Part shown: piece by piece, positions 7,000-14,062 of the stretch
Layout of the letters: each line of letters begins with the position of its first letter
How positions within the stretch are numbered: the stretch's first letter is position 1
NCBI GenBank assembly: GCA_030610325.1
Contig: JAUWRZ010000011.1
Span: forward strand, 1-15,214
DNA from: Sulfurimonadaceae bacterium
Lineage (GTDB): Bacteria; Campylobacterota; Campylobacteria; Campylobacterales; Sulfurimonadaceae
Direction of reading: 5' to 3'
Length of the DNA: 15,214 bases
Position numbers and translations under genes: made by a program
Notes under the pieces: generated by a model
What the model saw: the letters and a program-made list of their open reading frames with translations, nothing else
Database searches by the model: none
Told to the model about the DNA's origin: nothing

Positions 7000-9591
7000 C
7001 TAGAAAAGATTAGCGTTTTCGTCGATCCACTTGAAGTACTCGATGATATCTGCTATTTCTTCGTCAGTCATATCCTGGTCAGGCATCTTAAGATTAAAGT
7101 AATCTATCATTGCTTTGACATAAGGATCATGGAACATATTCGCAGGGTCTTTGATAAAATCAGCTACCCATTTCTCACCATTTTCGTGACGCTGAAGGAC
7201 ACCGGTAAGATCTGGGCCGGAGCTGACTTTACCGACAACGTGACAGCCTGAACATCCACCTTCATCAAAGGTACGTTGTCCACGCTCTTGTTGAGGAGTC
7301 TGTTTTGTAGCTACTTTCTTGACAAGGGTATCTTTTGCACGGATACCGACGTCAGCAGTCTTGACCATATATTGCCAGATCATGTTCTCAAACAAGATCG
7401 CTTTCTCCATATCTCCGGCTTTGACCGCTTCATCAGAAAGTTTTTTCTGTTCAGGGATCTGACCGTACTGGTCAAGCGCATCCACAACAAGGTCTTTGAC
7501 TACCGGATACTTCTCATAATGGTGCTCTTTAAGGAATCCTACGACACTCTGGATGACACCATCAGTCGCTGCATTGACTGCGACAGTCTTGTCATACTCA
7601 GCTTTTAACTCCTCAGGAGTCATAGTCTTCATCTTAAGTCTTTGAGCCGAGACATATTTTTTGTTCGGATCTTTGACCATCAGGTAACCCATCATCTCGA
7701 GGTGAAGCGCTGAACAGAACTCAGTACAGTAGTAAGGGAAGACCCCTTCGATGTCTGCTATAAACTTAATGGATGCTGTTTTACCAGGCTCCAGTGAGGC
7801 GTGGACATCATAATGGTCAACGGTGAAACCGTGTGTCTCATCCTGGGCACGCTCAAGGTTGGTCATATAGATCGTAACGTGGTCACCTTTATTGACGGTA
7901 ATACGCTCCGGATTGATGTGTGAACGGACCAGTGTCGCGTACACTTTGACATTCTTACCATCACGCTCGATGCGTTCCTGCCCTGCAAGTGTTTTTCCTT
8001 CATGGATCTCACCGGTTCTGGTGTTTGTCCCCATCTTGTAACGTACATGCGGGTGCAGTTTACTGGCACGGATAGCTACGGCCTGGTGTGGTTCGCCCAA
8101 CGGTATAGGCATATCGACCAGCAGGTCCATCTTCTTACCGCGGATATCGATCAGCTGGTGGTTTTGCGGATGCAGTGGACCAACCGGAGTAAAACGATCG
8201 ATGGCAAGTTTGTTCAGTGCGATGATATACTCACCCTGAGGATCAGCTGATTTACCTTCCATACCACAAAGGTGTCCGATGTTGTAGTGGACATTCACTT
8301 TGTCAAGTACTTTCAACGTCTTATAGTTCCATTTTACGACCTGGCTATCGACATAGAGTGAAGTATAGATCTCACCATCTACGTTGGAGTACTGGTTATG
8401 CAAAGGCCCCAGACCCAACTCGACCTGACCATGAAGTGATTTTTTCATATCCAGAATTGGGATCCCGTACGGGTCTTTACCGATAAAGTCTTTGGCTTTG
8501 ATCAGTTTCTGGATCTTAGGCCAGCTATATACGGAAGCATGGGTATCTAGTTTACCACAGACGGTGATGTATTGACCATCAGGAGAGACGTCGACACCAT
8601 GCGGTGATTTTGGCTCCGGGATCAAGAAGAGTGCATCGTTCTTGACAGCAGTATCCATAGAGATGACTTTATGGTCATTGATGATGGTGTAGTTCTTCTT
8701 GTCTTTAGCAAGTTCTGCCAACTTCTTCCAGTTGTAGACATGCAGGAAGTCGGTGTCATTACGAGACATACCAGCTTCGTTTGGTGGCATACCTACTTCG
8801 ATACCGCCGGTATACATCTCGGAGTTGAACGAGTTGGTGAATCCCCAGCCGTGGCTTGGTCCTTTACCAGCGTCACTCAAGTCTTGCATATAAGGAGGCA
8901 TCTCGATCGTATAAGAGGCTTCTGCGTCGAAACGACCGATCTTAGGATCGAACTTCCACATGGTGACTCCACCACGATAGGTCTCTTTGTAGTCCTCTAT
9001 CGGGTGGTAGTTGTTATCAAACGGAGCTGCGTATTGGCATGCTTCGATGACCCACTCGGAATCTTGTGTGAAGAAAGCGCCACCGTGGGCAGATTTGAAG
9101 ACAGGATTTACGACGATCTGTTTCGTCTCAAAGTCTTCCAGATCGATAAGGGCAAGACGTGGATTGGCTTTATCATTGATGACCAACCATTTACCGTCGT
9201 ATTTTCCGTCTTTCTCAGAAAGTGCCGGGTGGTGAGTATCTCCCCAGTTGATCTCGCGGCCGCGGATATTACCCTGGCGCAGAACCTTTTTACTCTCTTC
9301 ATCGAATCCGTATCCCTGCCAAGGCTCCGGTGTAAAGACGGCAATATATTTCAAAAGTCTCATCGATGGTACACCGTAAACCATCATCTGTCCCGATTGG
9401 CCGCCTGAACTAAAGACAAGGTAGTCTTCACGACCACCCGTCGGTGTATAGGTCTTAGCTGCACGGATGACATCATTTTCTGTCAGACCACGCTCTTTCA
9501 TCACTTTTTCCAGGGTACCACCGGCTGATGCTACAGTAGCCGTTAATGCAGTCCCGAGGACAAGTGTTGAGAGTTTGTTTAGATTATTCAT
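7000..9591 (-). CDS. nosZ: NosZ, clade II Sec-dependent nitrous oxide reductase with C-terminal cytochrome c
   Basis: It reduces N2O to N2 in the periplasm. The ATG at 9591 has an AAGGAG site 7 bases upstream and begins a 24-residue Sec signal peptide with no twin arginine; an in-frame GTG at 9624 lacks these. The 863 residues form three domains. A seven-bladed propeller carries CuZ histidines in conserved contexts (His120-His121 in GDTHHP, His247 in SHGWGF, His331 in SPHGVDVSPDG, His398 in GPLHNQY). A cupredoxin domain holds CuA ligands His587, Cys622, Cys626, His630 and Met633. After a helical linker, a monohaem cytochrome c follows with Cys779-x-x-Cys782-His783 and probable axial Met835. 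The fused cytochrome matches the Wolinella-type cNosZ, allowing direct electron intake from NosC cytochromes. All catalytic ligands I could check are present. Confidence 0.98.
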   Translation of the reverse strand: MNNLNKLSTLVLGTALTATVASAGGTLEKVMKERGLTENDVIRAAKTYTPTGGREDYLVFSSGGQSGQMMVYGVPSMRLLKYIAVFTPEPWQGYGFDEESKKVLRQGNIRGREINWGDTHHPALSEKDGKYDGKWLVINDKANPRLALIDLEDFETKQIVVNPVFKSAHGGAFFTQDSEWVIEACQYAAPFDNNYHPIEDYKETYRGGVTMWKFDPKIGRFDAEASYTIEMPPYMQDLSDAGKGPSHGWGFTNSFNSEMYTGGIEVGMPPNEAGMSRNDTDFLHVYNWKKLAELAKDKKNYTIINDHKVISMDTAVKNDALFLIPEPKSPHGVDVSPDGQYITVCGKLDTHASVYSWPKIQKLIKAKDFIGKDPYGIPILDMKKSLHGQVELGLGPLHNQYSNVDGEIYTSLYVDSQVVKWNYKTLKVLDKVNVHYNIGHLCGMEGKSADPQGEYIIALNKLAIDRFTPVGPLHPQNHQLIDIRGKKMDLLVDMPIPLGEPHQAVAIRASKLHPHVRYKMGTNTRTGEIHEGKTLAGQERIERDGKNVKVYATLVRSHINPERITVNKGDHVTIYMTNLERAQDETHGFTVDHYDVHASLEPGKTASIKFIADIEGVFPYYCTEFCSALHLEMMGYLMVKDPNKKYVSAQRLKMKTMTPEELKAEYDKTVAVNAATDGVIQSVVGFLKEHHYEKYPVVKDLVVDALDQYGQIPEQKKLSDEAVKAGDMEKAILFENMIWQYMVKTADVGIRAKDTLVKKVATKQTPQQERGQRTFDEGGCSGCHVVGKVSSGPDLTGVLQRHENGEKWVADFIKDPANMFHDPYVKAMIDYFNLKMPDQDMTDEEIADIIEYFKWIDENANLF

Positions 9592-9671
9592 TACTCCACT
9601 CCTTAATGTTTTATCCCGGTTCACTGATCCAGGATCCAGGCATGACTACAATATATAGCCAGACTTACAGC

Positions 9672-9713
9672 ATATTATTAGTTCTATGCATTAAATAAGT
9701 TGATATAGATCAA
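9672..9713 (-). promoter_or_regulatory. Fnr/Crp-type (Nss-like) box and -10 element driving nosZ
   Basis: Positions 9700-9713 form a perfect TTGAT-N4-ATCAA dyad (minus strand TTGATCTATATCAA). The hexamer TAATAT at 9677-9672 sits at exactly the class II activator offset, giving a predicted start near 9665 and a leader of about 74 bases. The geometry is identical to that in front of nosB, so both units should respond to the same regulator, probably a Crp/Fnr-family Nss protein responding to N-oxides or low oxygen. Confidence 0.82.
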
Positions 9714-9873
9714 TTATGTTGAGATATTTTGAAATTGTTTAGAGATCTAACACTTTTGTAACACTACTTTGCTATTGTTCGGAATATTTTGGGTCTTCTT
9801 CTTTAACTTACTGTACATATTTACTCACCGATCTTGTCTTTATATCACATAATGCTGACCTTTGGCTCTTTTT

Positions 9874-9885
9874 AAAAACGTTTTT
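9874..9885. repeat. 12-bp perfect palindrome AAAAACGTTTTT
   Basis: A self-complementary AAAAACGTTTTT lies about 14 bases upstream of the possible -10 of the small plus-strand gene, roughly where a -35 region would be. It could be an operator or just an A/T-tract dyad. No loop is possible, so it is not an RNA hairpin. No known regulator is assigned. Confidence 0.3.
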
Positions 9886-9899
9886 TATAAGATACGGTC

Positions 9900-9920
9900 T
9901 AATATTTGATGAGTCGTCAA
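9900..9920 (+). promoter_or_regulatory. Possible -10 and operator-like dyad of the small membrane protein gene
   Basis: TAATAT at 9900-9905 is a reasonable -10 with no clear -35. Directly after it lies a 15-bp imperfect dyad, TTGATGA-G-TCGTCAA (9906-9920, one mismatch between arms), which would cover the transcription start. Its half-sites resemble Fnr/Crp half-sites but the spacing is one base too long, so it is not a canonical Fnr box. Confidence 0.3.
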
Positions 9921-9951
9921 TAGAAGAGTCTGAGGATCACAAGGAGTAAGA

Positions 9952-10089
9952 TTGGCACTGGATGAACGTACAAAGAGGATCATTGTCATCATACTGCTGA
10001 GTGTGGCATCGACCTATTTTTTATATAGCGGTTTTAGTCTGCTCTATTTGGAACCTACTCCGGTGCAGAAGAGCTCCGGCGGTAACTGA
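9952..10089 (+). CDS. Small single-pass membrane protein of 45 residues, TTG start
   Basis: A TTG codon is preceded at 5 bases by a full AAGGAG ribosome binding site, and the frame stays open for 45 codons to TGA. An in-frame stop at 9931-9933 rules out a longer upstream version. The peptide has a positively charged start (DERTKR), one strong hydrophobic helix (about residues 10-33) and a short Pro/Gly/Ser tail, so it should be an inner-membrane protein with its N-terminus in the cytoplasm. Its last 35 bases overlap the end of the convergent EAL/HDOD gene. It is divergent from nosZ across the shared regulatory region. I do not recognise a family. A link to N2O respiration is only suggested by position; an independent housekeeping role is as likely. 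Small size and non-ATG start make it easy to miss in automated annotation. Confidence 0.6.
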   Translation: MALDERTKRIIVIILLSVASTYFLYSGFSLLYLEPTPVQKSSGGN

Positions 10090-11290
10090 TCAACATACAC
10101 TCGTTTAGCTCATGTTGTTCAAGAGAGAGTTCAGACGTGATGTGATTGACTGTCTCCAGGTCGTTCGTCTCTACTGCCAGGGCAAGGTCAAGTAACTGAC
10201 CAAGTCCCCCTTTTCTTTTGAGAAGAGCATTGGCTATATCTGATTGGATGTGCATCTGCTTGACCAGATCACTGAGCTTATCGCTAAAGAGGGACTCAGA
10301 TACAGAGAGTAGTCCTGTCATATAGGCGGCATGGGCATACTTCTCCGAGCCTCTGATATGACGGGCAAGCTCTTCCATCAGATAGGCTCGCTGTTTGGCT
10401 TGCAGGCTTAGCTGTTTGGCGTAGTTGGATTCGGGCTCGTTCTCATCATCATAAGCATATAGCATCAGTTCAAGCCAGTTCCCCAGACGCTCCCGCCCAA
10501 TAAGGACCATCGCCTGCTCTAAGGATGCGATAGATTGATGTCCCAGTCCTTCGTGTAGTCGGATGAACTTTAGCAGGTTGAGTGTCAGGTAGGGAGACTC
10601 ATCAAACTTCTCTATCAGCACGTCCATTGTAGCTTCACTTTTGAGTAGATATATCAGGTGGATCAATAGTGAGTATTGAGGATCAAGCTTATCTTTTTTA
10701 AAGAGATTGACATTAGAGAAGTAGTAGCCCTGATAGTAGTCAAAACCAGCCTCTTTAGCTTTTTGGAACGCCTCTTCGTCCTCTATCTTCTCCGCGATAT
10801 ACTTCAGGTCATACTTATCGAGACGTGTGAGGAGAGTCGGAAGGTCTTGTTGATCGTCCATATCTATCTTGACATAGTCGATGAGACTCAGAAGTGCCTG
10901 ATAGCGCAGGTGAAAAGCACCCGTGTCACGGTAGTGGTTCAGCGCGAATATATAGCCTTTTTTGTGTAACTTCTGGATACGGTCAAATAGTTCGGGAGAG
11001 AAGGTGGTCTCTTCCAAGATCTCCAATACAAAGTGTTCAGGGGAGATAGCGTAGATCATGTCATCGAAGAGGGTCTTGTCATCGACTTTGATAAAAGCCA
11101 GCTTTTTTCTAGTCAAGCTGTTGAGACCAATATGATTGAGAGCGTTGACGAGGACCCTGGCGGTAGCGTGGAGGTTGTCACTGACGACAGCGCTGTTTTC
11201 GTCAGTGTCGCGGTAAAGTAGTTCGTATCCGTATATATTTCTTTTATTGTCGTAAATAGGCAGTCGCCCAAGATAGATAGAGGGTCTCAT
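10055..11290 (-). CDS. EAL/HDOD two-domain signalling protein (YuxH/CdgJ-like), EAL degenerate
   Basis: This 411-residue cytoplasmic protein has an N-terminal EAL-type domain (about 1-195) and a C-terminal HDOD domain (about 205-400). In the EAL domain, 'GYELLYRD' stands for the EAL signature (ELL at 23-25) and 'VKIDMDD' and 'YYQGYYFS' are kept. The metal-binding Asp pair of the usual DDFGTG loop is replaced by 'NHYRDTG', and the catalytic Asn is absent ('AFIKVDDK'). It is therefore unlikely to hydrolyse cyclic di-GMP and may act by binding. The HDOD part shows 'LTLNLLKFIRLHEGLG' and 'LEQAMVLIGRERLGNWL' but no HD metal site, as is normal for HDOD. Such proteins influence motility and surface behaviour in other bacteria. 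An AAGGA site lies 9 bases before the ATG; a possible -10 TACAAT is at 11327-11322. It is monocistronic. Confidence 0.88.
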   Translation of the reverse strand: MRPSIYLGRLPIYDNKRNIYGYELLYRDTDENSAVVSDNLHATARVLVNALNHIGLNSLTRKKLAFIKVDDKTLFDDMIYAISPEHFVLEILEETTFSPELFDRIQKLHKKGYIFALNHYRDTGAFHLRYQALLSLIDYVKIDMDDQQDLPTLLTRLDKYDLKYIAEKIEDEEAFQKAKEAGFDYYQGYYFSNVNLFKKDKLDPQYSLLIHLIYLLKSEATMDVLIEKFDESPYLTLNLLKFIRLHEGLGHQSIASLEQAMVLIGRERLGNWLELMLYAYDDENEPESNYAKQLSLQAKQRAYLMEELARHIRGSEKYAHAAYMTGLLSVSESLFSDKLSDLVKQMHIQSDIANALLKRKGGLGQLLDLALAVETNDLETVNHITSELSLEQHELNECMLISYRRSSSAPE

Positions 11291-11339
11291 ATGACAGATT
11301 CCTTAGGCGATGTTTTCCATCATTGTATCACAATAAATA

Positions 11340-12347
11340 TCAATTTATATTGATTACTGTGTCTTTTGGAAACTGCATCGTCACACAGTGTAGTGAGCCA
11401 TGCTGACGGATGAGGATAGAGCAGTCAATAGCGATGACGTCATGATCGCGAAAGCTCTTACGAAAGAGTCTGATGGCTTCATCATCCTGCGCGACACCAT
11501 ATATGGGTACGAGTACTGCATCGTCGATCATCAGAAAGTTCGCATAGGTCGCAGGCAGTCGCTCCTGCTCAAAATAGATGGCATCACACATCGGTAGTGC
11601 TATCAGTGTGTAGGGAGTATTATCACTTCTGCGAAGTGCCATAAGTTCATGCTCCATCTTGGTCAGTTCATCATAATGCTCATCATCGTGGTCCAGGCAC
11701 TGCACGTACATGATGCTCTCCGGAGTGATAAATCGGGCGAGGGTATCGATATGGCTGTCGGTATCGTCACCACTGAGATAGCCGTGATGCAGCCAAAGGA
11801 TCTCTTGAACACCCAGAGTATGCTTAAGCTCTTTCTCGATCTTCTCTTGTGAGAGGTGGGTGTTTCTATTGGGGTTAAGCAGGCACGCAGAGGTGCTCAG
11901 AAGTACACCCTCCCCATTAGACTCAATAGCCCCGCCTTCGAGAACAAGGTCAGAGTGCCGAACCGGGTTCTCATAATAGGGCGTCAGTGCAGATGTCATG
12001 GCATTATCAAGGGAAGCATCAAACTTACCGCCCCAACCGTTAAAGGTGAAGTCAATGATCTCTATATCTTTATCATCATAGACCGTGATACCACTACAGT
12101 CCCTTGCCCAGGTGTCATCGCTCTGATAATGGACAAAGAGTAGGTTAGTAAAGTCACTAAAATAGGTGCGTACTCTGGCTACATCATCACAGATAATAAG
12201 ACAAGGCTCATATCTGGCGATGGCTGACGCGATCGCGACAAATGTCCGGCTCGCCTTTTCAAGGTAGGGAGCCCAGTCACTCTGTGCGTGGGGGAAGATA
12301 AGCTGGACAAAGCTCTGTTCCTCGAATTCGGCAGGTAGACGTCGCAT
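11340..12347 (-). CDS. aguA: Agmatine deiminase (agmatine iminohydrolase, EC 3.5.3.12)
   Basis: This 335-residue protein belongs to the peptidyl-arginine/agmatine deiminase family, which converts agmatine to N-carbamoylputrescine and ammonia for putrescine synthesis. Visible family motifs are 'DDTWARDCSGI' (about 77-87), 'LVLEGGAIESNGEG' (about 133-146), 'GDDTDSHID' with the catalytic His, and the C-terminal nucleophile in 'HGSLHCVTMQFP' (Cys321). Length is near the usual 330-370. The ATG has GGAGAG three bases upstream and is 48 bases from the divergent alr start. The substrate could in principle be another guanidino compound, because the Cys motif (SLHCVTMQ) differs from the GNIHCITQQ form of well-studied agmatine deiminases. 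No carbamoylputrescine amidohydrolase is next to it. Confidence 0.88.
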   Translation of the reverse strand: MRRLPAEFEEQSFVQLIFPHAQSDWAPYLEKASRTFVAIASAIARYEPCLIICDDVARVRTYFSDFTNLLFVHYQSDDTWARDCSGITVYDDKDIEIIDFTFNGWGGKFDASLDNAMTSALTPYYENPVRHSDLVLEGGAIESNGEGVLLSTSACLLNPNRNTHLSQEKIEKELKHTLGVQEILWLHHGYLSGDDTDSHIDTLARFITPESIMYVQCLDHDDEHYDELTKMEHELMALRRSDNTPYTLIALPMCDAIYFEQERLPATYANFLMIDDAVLVPIYGVAQDDEAIRLFRKSFRDHDVIAIDCSILIRQHGSLHCVTMQFPKDTVININ

Positions 12348-12384
12348 CTTCTCTCCAGTAACCAGCGACTAATGACCGGTAGTC

Positions 12385-12390
12385 TATAAT
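12385..12390 (+). promoter_or_regulatory. -10 element (TATAAT) placed five bases before the alr start codon
   Basis: A perfect TATAAT at 12385-12390 is followed by GCCGT and then the alr ATG at 12396. Transcription should start at or within about a base of that ATG, leaving no leader. No TTGACA-like -35 is seen 17 bases upstream, which is common for promoters in Campylobacterota. No ribosome binding site precedes the ATG. Confidence 0.55.
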
Positions 12391-12395
12391 GCCGT

Positions 12396-13424
12396 ATGGC
12401 ATATATAACGATCAGCCGTTCGGCATTTTTTCACAATCTTGACATTATCGCACAACGTACCGGAAGTGTCGATAAGATCGCACTTGTCCTTAAAGACAAC
12501 GCTTATGGGCATGGTCTGAAGACGATGGCAAAGTTGGCATCAGAGTACGGTATCACTAAAGCAGTGGTGCGCAGTGTGCATGAGGCCGGGATGATCTTGG
12601 ACTATTTCGAGCATATCCATGTCCTGGCTGATATTCCCAGGATGGATGGACCTCATAGTGAGAAGGTCTGCTATACCATCAATGCGATGGAGCAGATAGC
12701 ACGATTTCCCAAAGGGAGCCGGGTCGAGTTGAAAGTGGATACTGGGATGCACCGTAACGGTATCGCTTCGGAGAGGCTCACTGCTGCATTTGAGGCTATC
12801 AAAGAAGCCGGACTGAAGCTTGAAGGTGTCTTTACTCATCAGCGTAGTGCGGATACCCTGAGTTCGGAGTGGTTCTGGCAGAAAAAAAGTTTTGAGAAGG
12901 TCAAAGAGGAGGCAGTGCGACTTGCAGAGAAGTATGGTCTCGCACCGCTGCGTTTTCATAGTGCCAATTCGGCTACACTGTTTCGTGGATCATCTTGTGA
13001 TGAGGATCTGGTACGCATCGGTATCGCCGCATATGGGTGTCTGAAAATGGATGAGACACTCGGGCAGCCTGAGCTAAAGCCTGTCCTCTCTTTATGGGGT
13101 GAGAAGATCGCTTCAAGAGTGCTCTTACCGGGGCAGAGAGTGGGCTATAATGGTACCTTCAGTGCTGAAAGAGAGCTAAGAGTCTCGACGTATGATATCG
13201 GTTATGCCGATAGCTTACAGCGTGTGCTTTCAGATCACTCTAGGACTCCGGAAGATGTTGGGCTTGTAGGACGGATATCGATGGATAACAGCTCATTTGT
13301 GGCGAATGAGGATGCTCTACTGATATTTGAGGATGCCAATGTGATCGCCAAGGCCGCAGGGACGATCGGTTATGAGATCTTGGTAGGCGTACGTCCTGAC
13401 CTTGAACGGCGGCTTATCGACTGA
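12396..13424 (+). CDS. alr: Alanine racemase (PLP-dependent, EC 5.1.1.1)
   Basis: This 342-residue fold-type III PLP enzyme interconverts L- and D-alanine for peptidoglycan. The PLP lysine is Lys33 in 'ALVLKDNAYGHG'. 'KVDTGMHRNG' (the conserved Arg region), 'HSANSATLF', 'VRIGIAAYGC', the catalytic-Tyr motif 'VGYNGTFS' (normally VGYGGT), 'DIGYADSLQR' and 'GRISMDN' follow in order. The end, 'GYEILVGVRPDLERR', corresponds to the usual 'PYEILxxLxxRVxR'. It is somewhat shorter than the typical 360-370 residues. The ATG is chosen because the N-terminal 'ITISRSAFFHNL' aligns with family starts and no other in-frame start fits. A TATAAT five bases before the ATG and the lack of a ribosome binding site suggest a leaderless message. 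Its stop is one base from the convergent downstream gene. Confidence 0.93.
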   Translation: MAYITISRSAFFHNLDIIAQRTGSVDKIALVLKDNAYGHGLKTMAKLASEYGITKAVVRSVHEAGMILDYFEHIHVLADIPRMDGPHSEKVCYTINAMEQIARFPKGSRVELKVDTGMHRNGIASERLTAAFEAIKEAGLKLEGVFTHQRSADTLSSEWFWQKKSFEKVKEEAVRLAEKYGLAPLRFHSANSATLFRGSSCDEDLVRIGIAAYGCLKMDETLGQPELKPVLSLWGEKIASRVLLPGQRVGYNGTFSAERELRVSTYDIGYADSLQRVLSDHSRTPEDVGLVGRISMDNSSFVANEDALLIFEDANVIAKAAGTIGYEILVGVRPDLERRLID

Positions 13425-13425
13425 G

Positions 13426-13818
13426 CTAACCCGAGATCTTGATGATGGCCTCGGAGAAGAGCACACCGTCGATCGCTTCAGAGGCTAACGCTTCGATCTG
13501 CTCCTCGGTATCGATTCGACAGAGGACCTTAGCATCAAAGAGGTAGTTGTCTGCTGCGTTCTGGGCACTTTTTGCCAACTCCTCCTGTACGATGATAAAC
13601 GAAGCCCCCAGAGCACTGGCATAGATCACTTCGCGAAGGGTCGCAGCTTCAAGGGCAAAAGTAAGATCATTTTTGTTGAGATGCTCGATGATGTCCAGGT
13701 TCTCCTTTGAAAAAGGGAGATAGAGCAGGCTGTTAGGCGGGGTATGGATGATGGCATCGCTGTCGTCTATGTGATAAAACCGCTCTGAGGCGATAAAAGG
13801 GTGTCCAAATAAGAGCAT
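13426..13818 (-). CDS. Conserved Campylobacterota-type protein of unknown function, third gene of the rsmG operon
   Basis: This 130-residue soluble protein has no signal peptide or membrane helix. It shows alternating beta/alpha character with patterns such as 'LLYLPFSKENLDIIEHL', 'ALEAATLREVIYASALGASFIIVQEEL' and a final 'AIDGVLFSEAI', which looks like a small TIM-barrel-like or Rossmann-like half-domain. I believe similar proteins occur next to PP0621-family genes in related genomes, but know no function. A strong AAAGGAG site lies in the 10-base gap after the preceding gene, so it is cotranscribed with rsmG. It ends one base from the alr stop on the other strand. No catalytic motif is evident. 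Confidence 0.8.
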   Translation of the reverse strand: MLLFGHPFIASERFYHIDDSDAIIHTPPNSLLYLPFSKENLDIIEHLNKNDLTFALEAATLREVIYASALGASFIIVQEELAKSAQNAADNYLFDAKVLCRIDTEEQIEALASEAIDGVLFSEAIIKISG

Positions 13819-13828
13819 CTTCTCTCCT

Positions 13829-14062
13829 TTAGCCGTTCATACACTCTTGCGAGCAGTAGTAGCGGGCATTTTTTATGAAGGCATCATCGACGGCTACATA
13901 GGTCCCGCATTTTGTACAGGGGATGAGCTCGTCACTCTCACGTCTCTTCTTCTTTTTAGGTACCCGTTTTTTCTTTACCGGTGCCTTGATCGGTTTTTTT
14001 TTGAAAAATACAAAATAGACTATTACAAATACAACGAGCAGTAAAAGGATCTTTAAGATCAT
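13829..14062 (-). CDS. PP0621-family small membrane-anchored zinc-ribbon protein
   Basis: This 77-residue protein has an N-terminal transmembrane helix (residues 2-20), a very basic Lys/Arg/Pro linker (21-42), and a C-terminal four-cysteine motif: Cys49-x-x-Cys52 and Cys70-x3-Cys74 with 'YYCSQEC'. This is the layout of the PP0621 family, whose function is not established; the cysteines probably bind zinc. The basic stretch faces the cytoplasm and could contact RNA or membrane lipids (inference). Its ATG overlaps the rsmG stop by four bases (ATGA), so translation is coupled. Confidence 0.82.
   Translation of the reverse strand: MILKILLLLVVFVIVYFVFFKKKPIKAPVKKKRVPKKKKRRESDELIPCTKCGTYVAVDDAFIKNARYYCSQECMNG

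Larger units (their letters stand above)
9592..9951. other. Intergenic regulatory region between nosZ and the divergent microprotein gene
   Basis: This stretch of 360 bases holds, from the nosZ side: the nosZ ribosome binding site, a tandem 7-mer GATCCAG twice (9626-9639) in the nosZ leader, the nosZ promoter (9672-9713), about 150 AT-rich bases where I recognise nothing, the 12-bp perfect palindrome AAAAACGTTTTT (9874-9885), a possible plus-strand -10 TAATAT (9900-9905), and the imperfect dyad TTGATGA-G-TCGTCAA (9906-9920). No ORF with a ribosome binding site lies inside it, and no tRNA-like fold was seen. Confidence 0.6.

Noticed and set aside
6044..9591. Many long open frames on the opposite strand across the nos genes (for example within nosZ and nosG).
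   Set aside because: They lack ribosome binding sites and family motifs, overlap strongly supported genes completely, and reflect the coding strand's codon bias.
9592..9624. GTG at 9624 as the nosZ start.
   Set aside because: No ribosome binding site, and it adds a polar stretch before the signal peptide; ATG 9591 has AAGGAG at the right distance.
9626..9639. Tandem GATCCAG repeat in the nosZ leader.
   Set aside because: Only two 7-base copies with no stable fold; likely chance. Noted in the intergenic entry.
11326..11346. Dyad ATCAAT-N4-ATTGAT at the end of the agmatine deiminase gene.
   Set aside because: Six-bp A/T stem with half-sites in the inverse orientation to an Fnr box, lying in the last codons; too weak as a terminator and not a regulator site.
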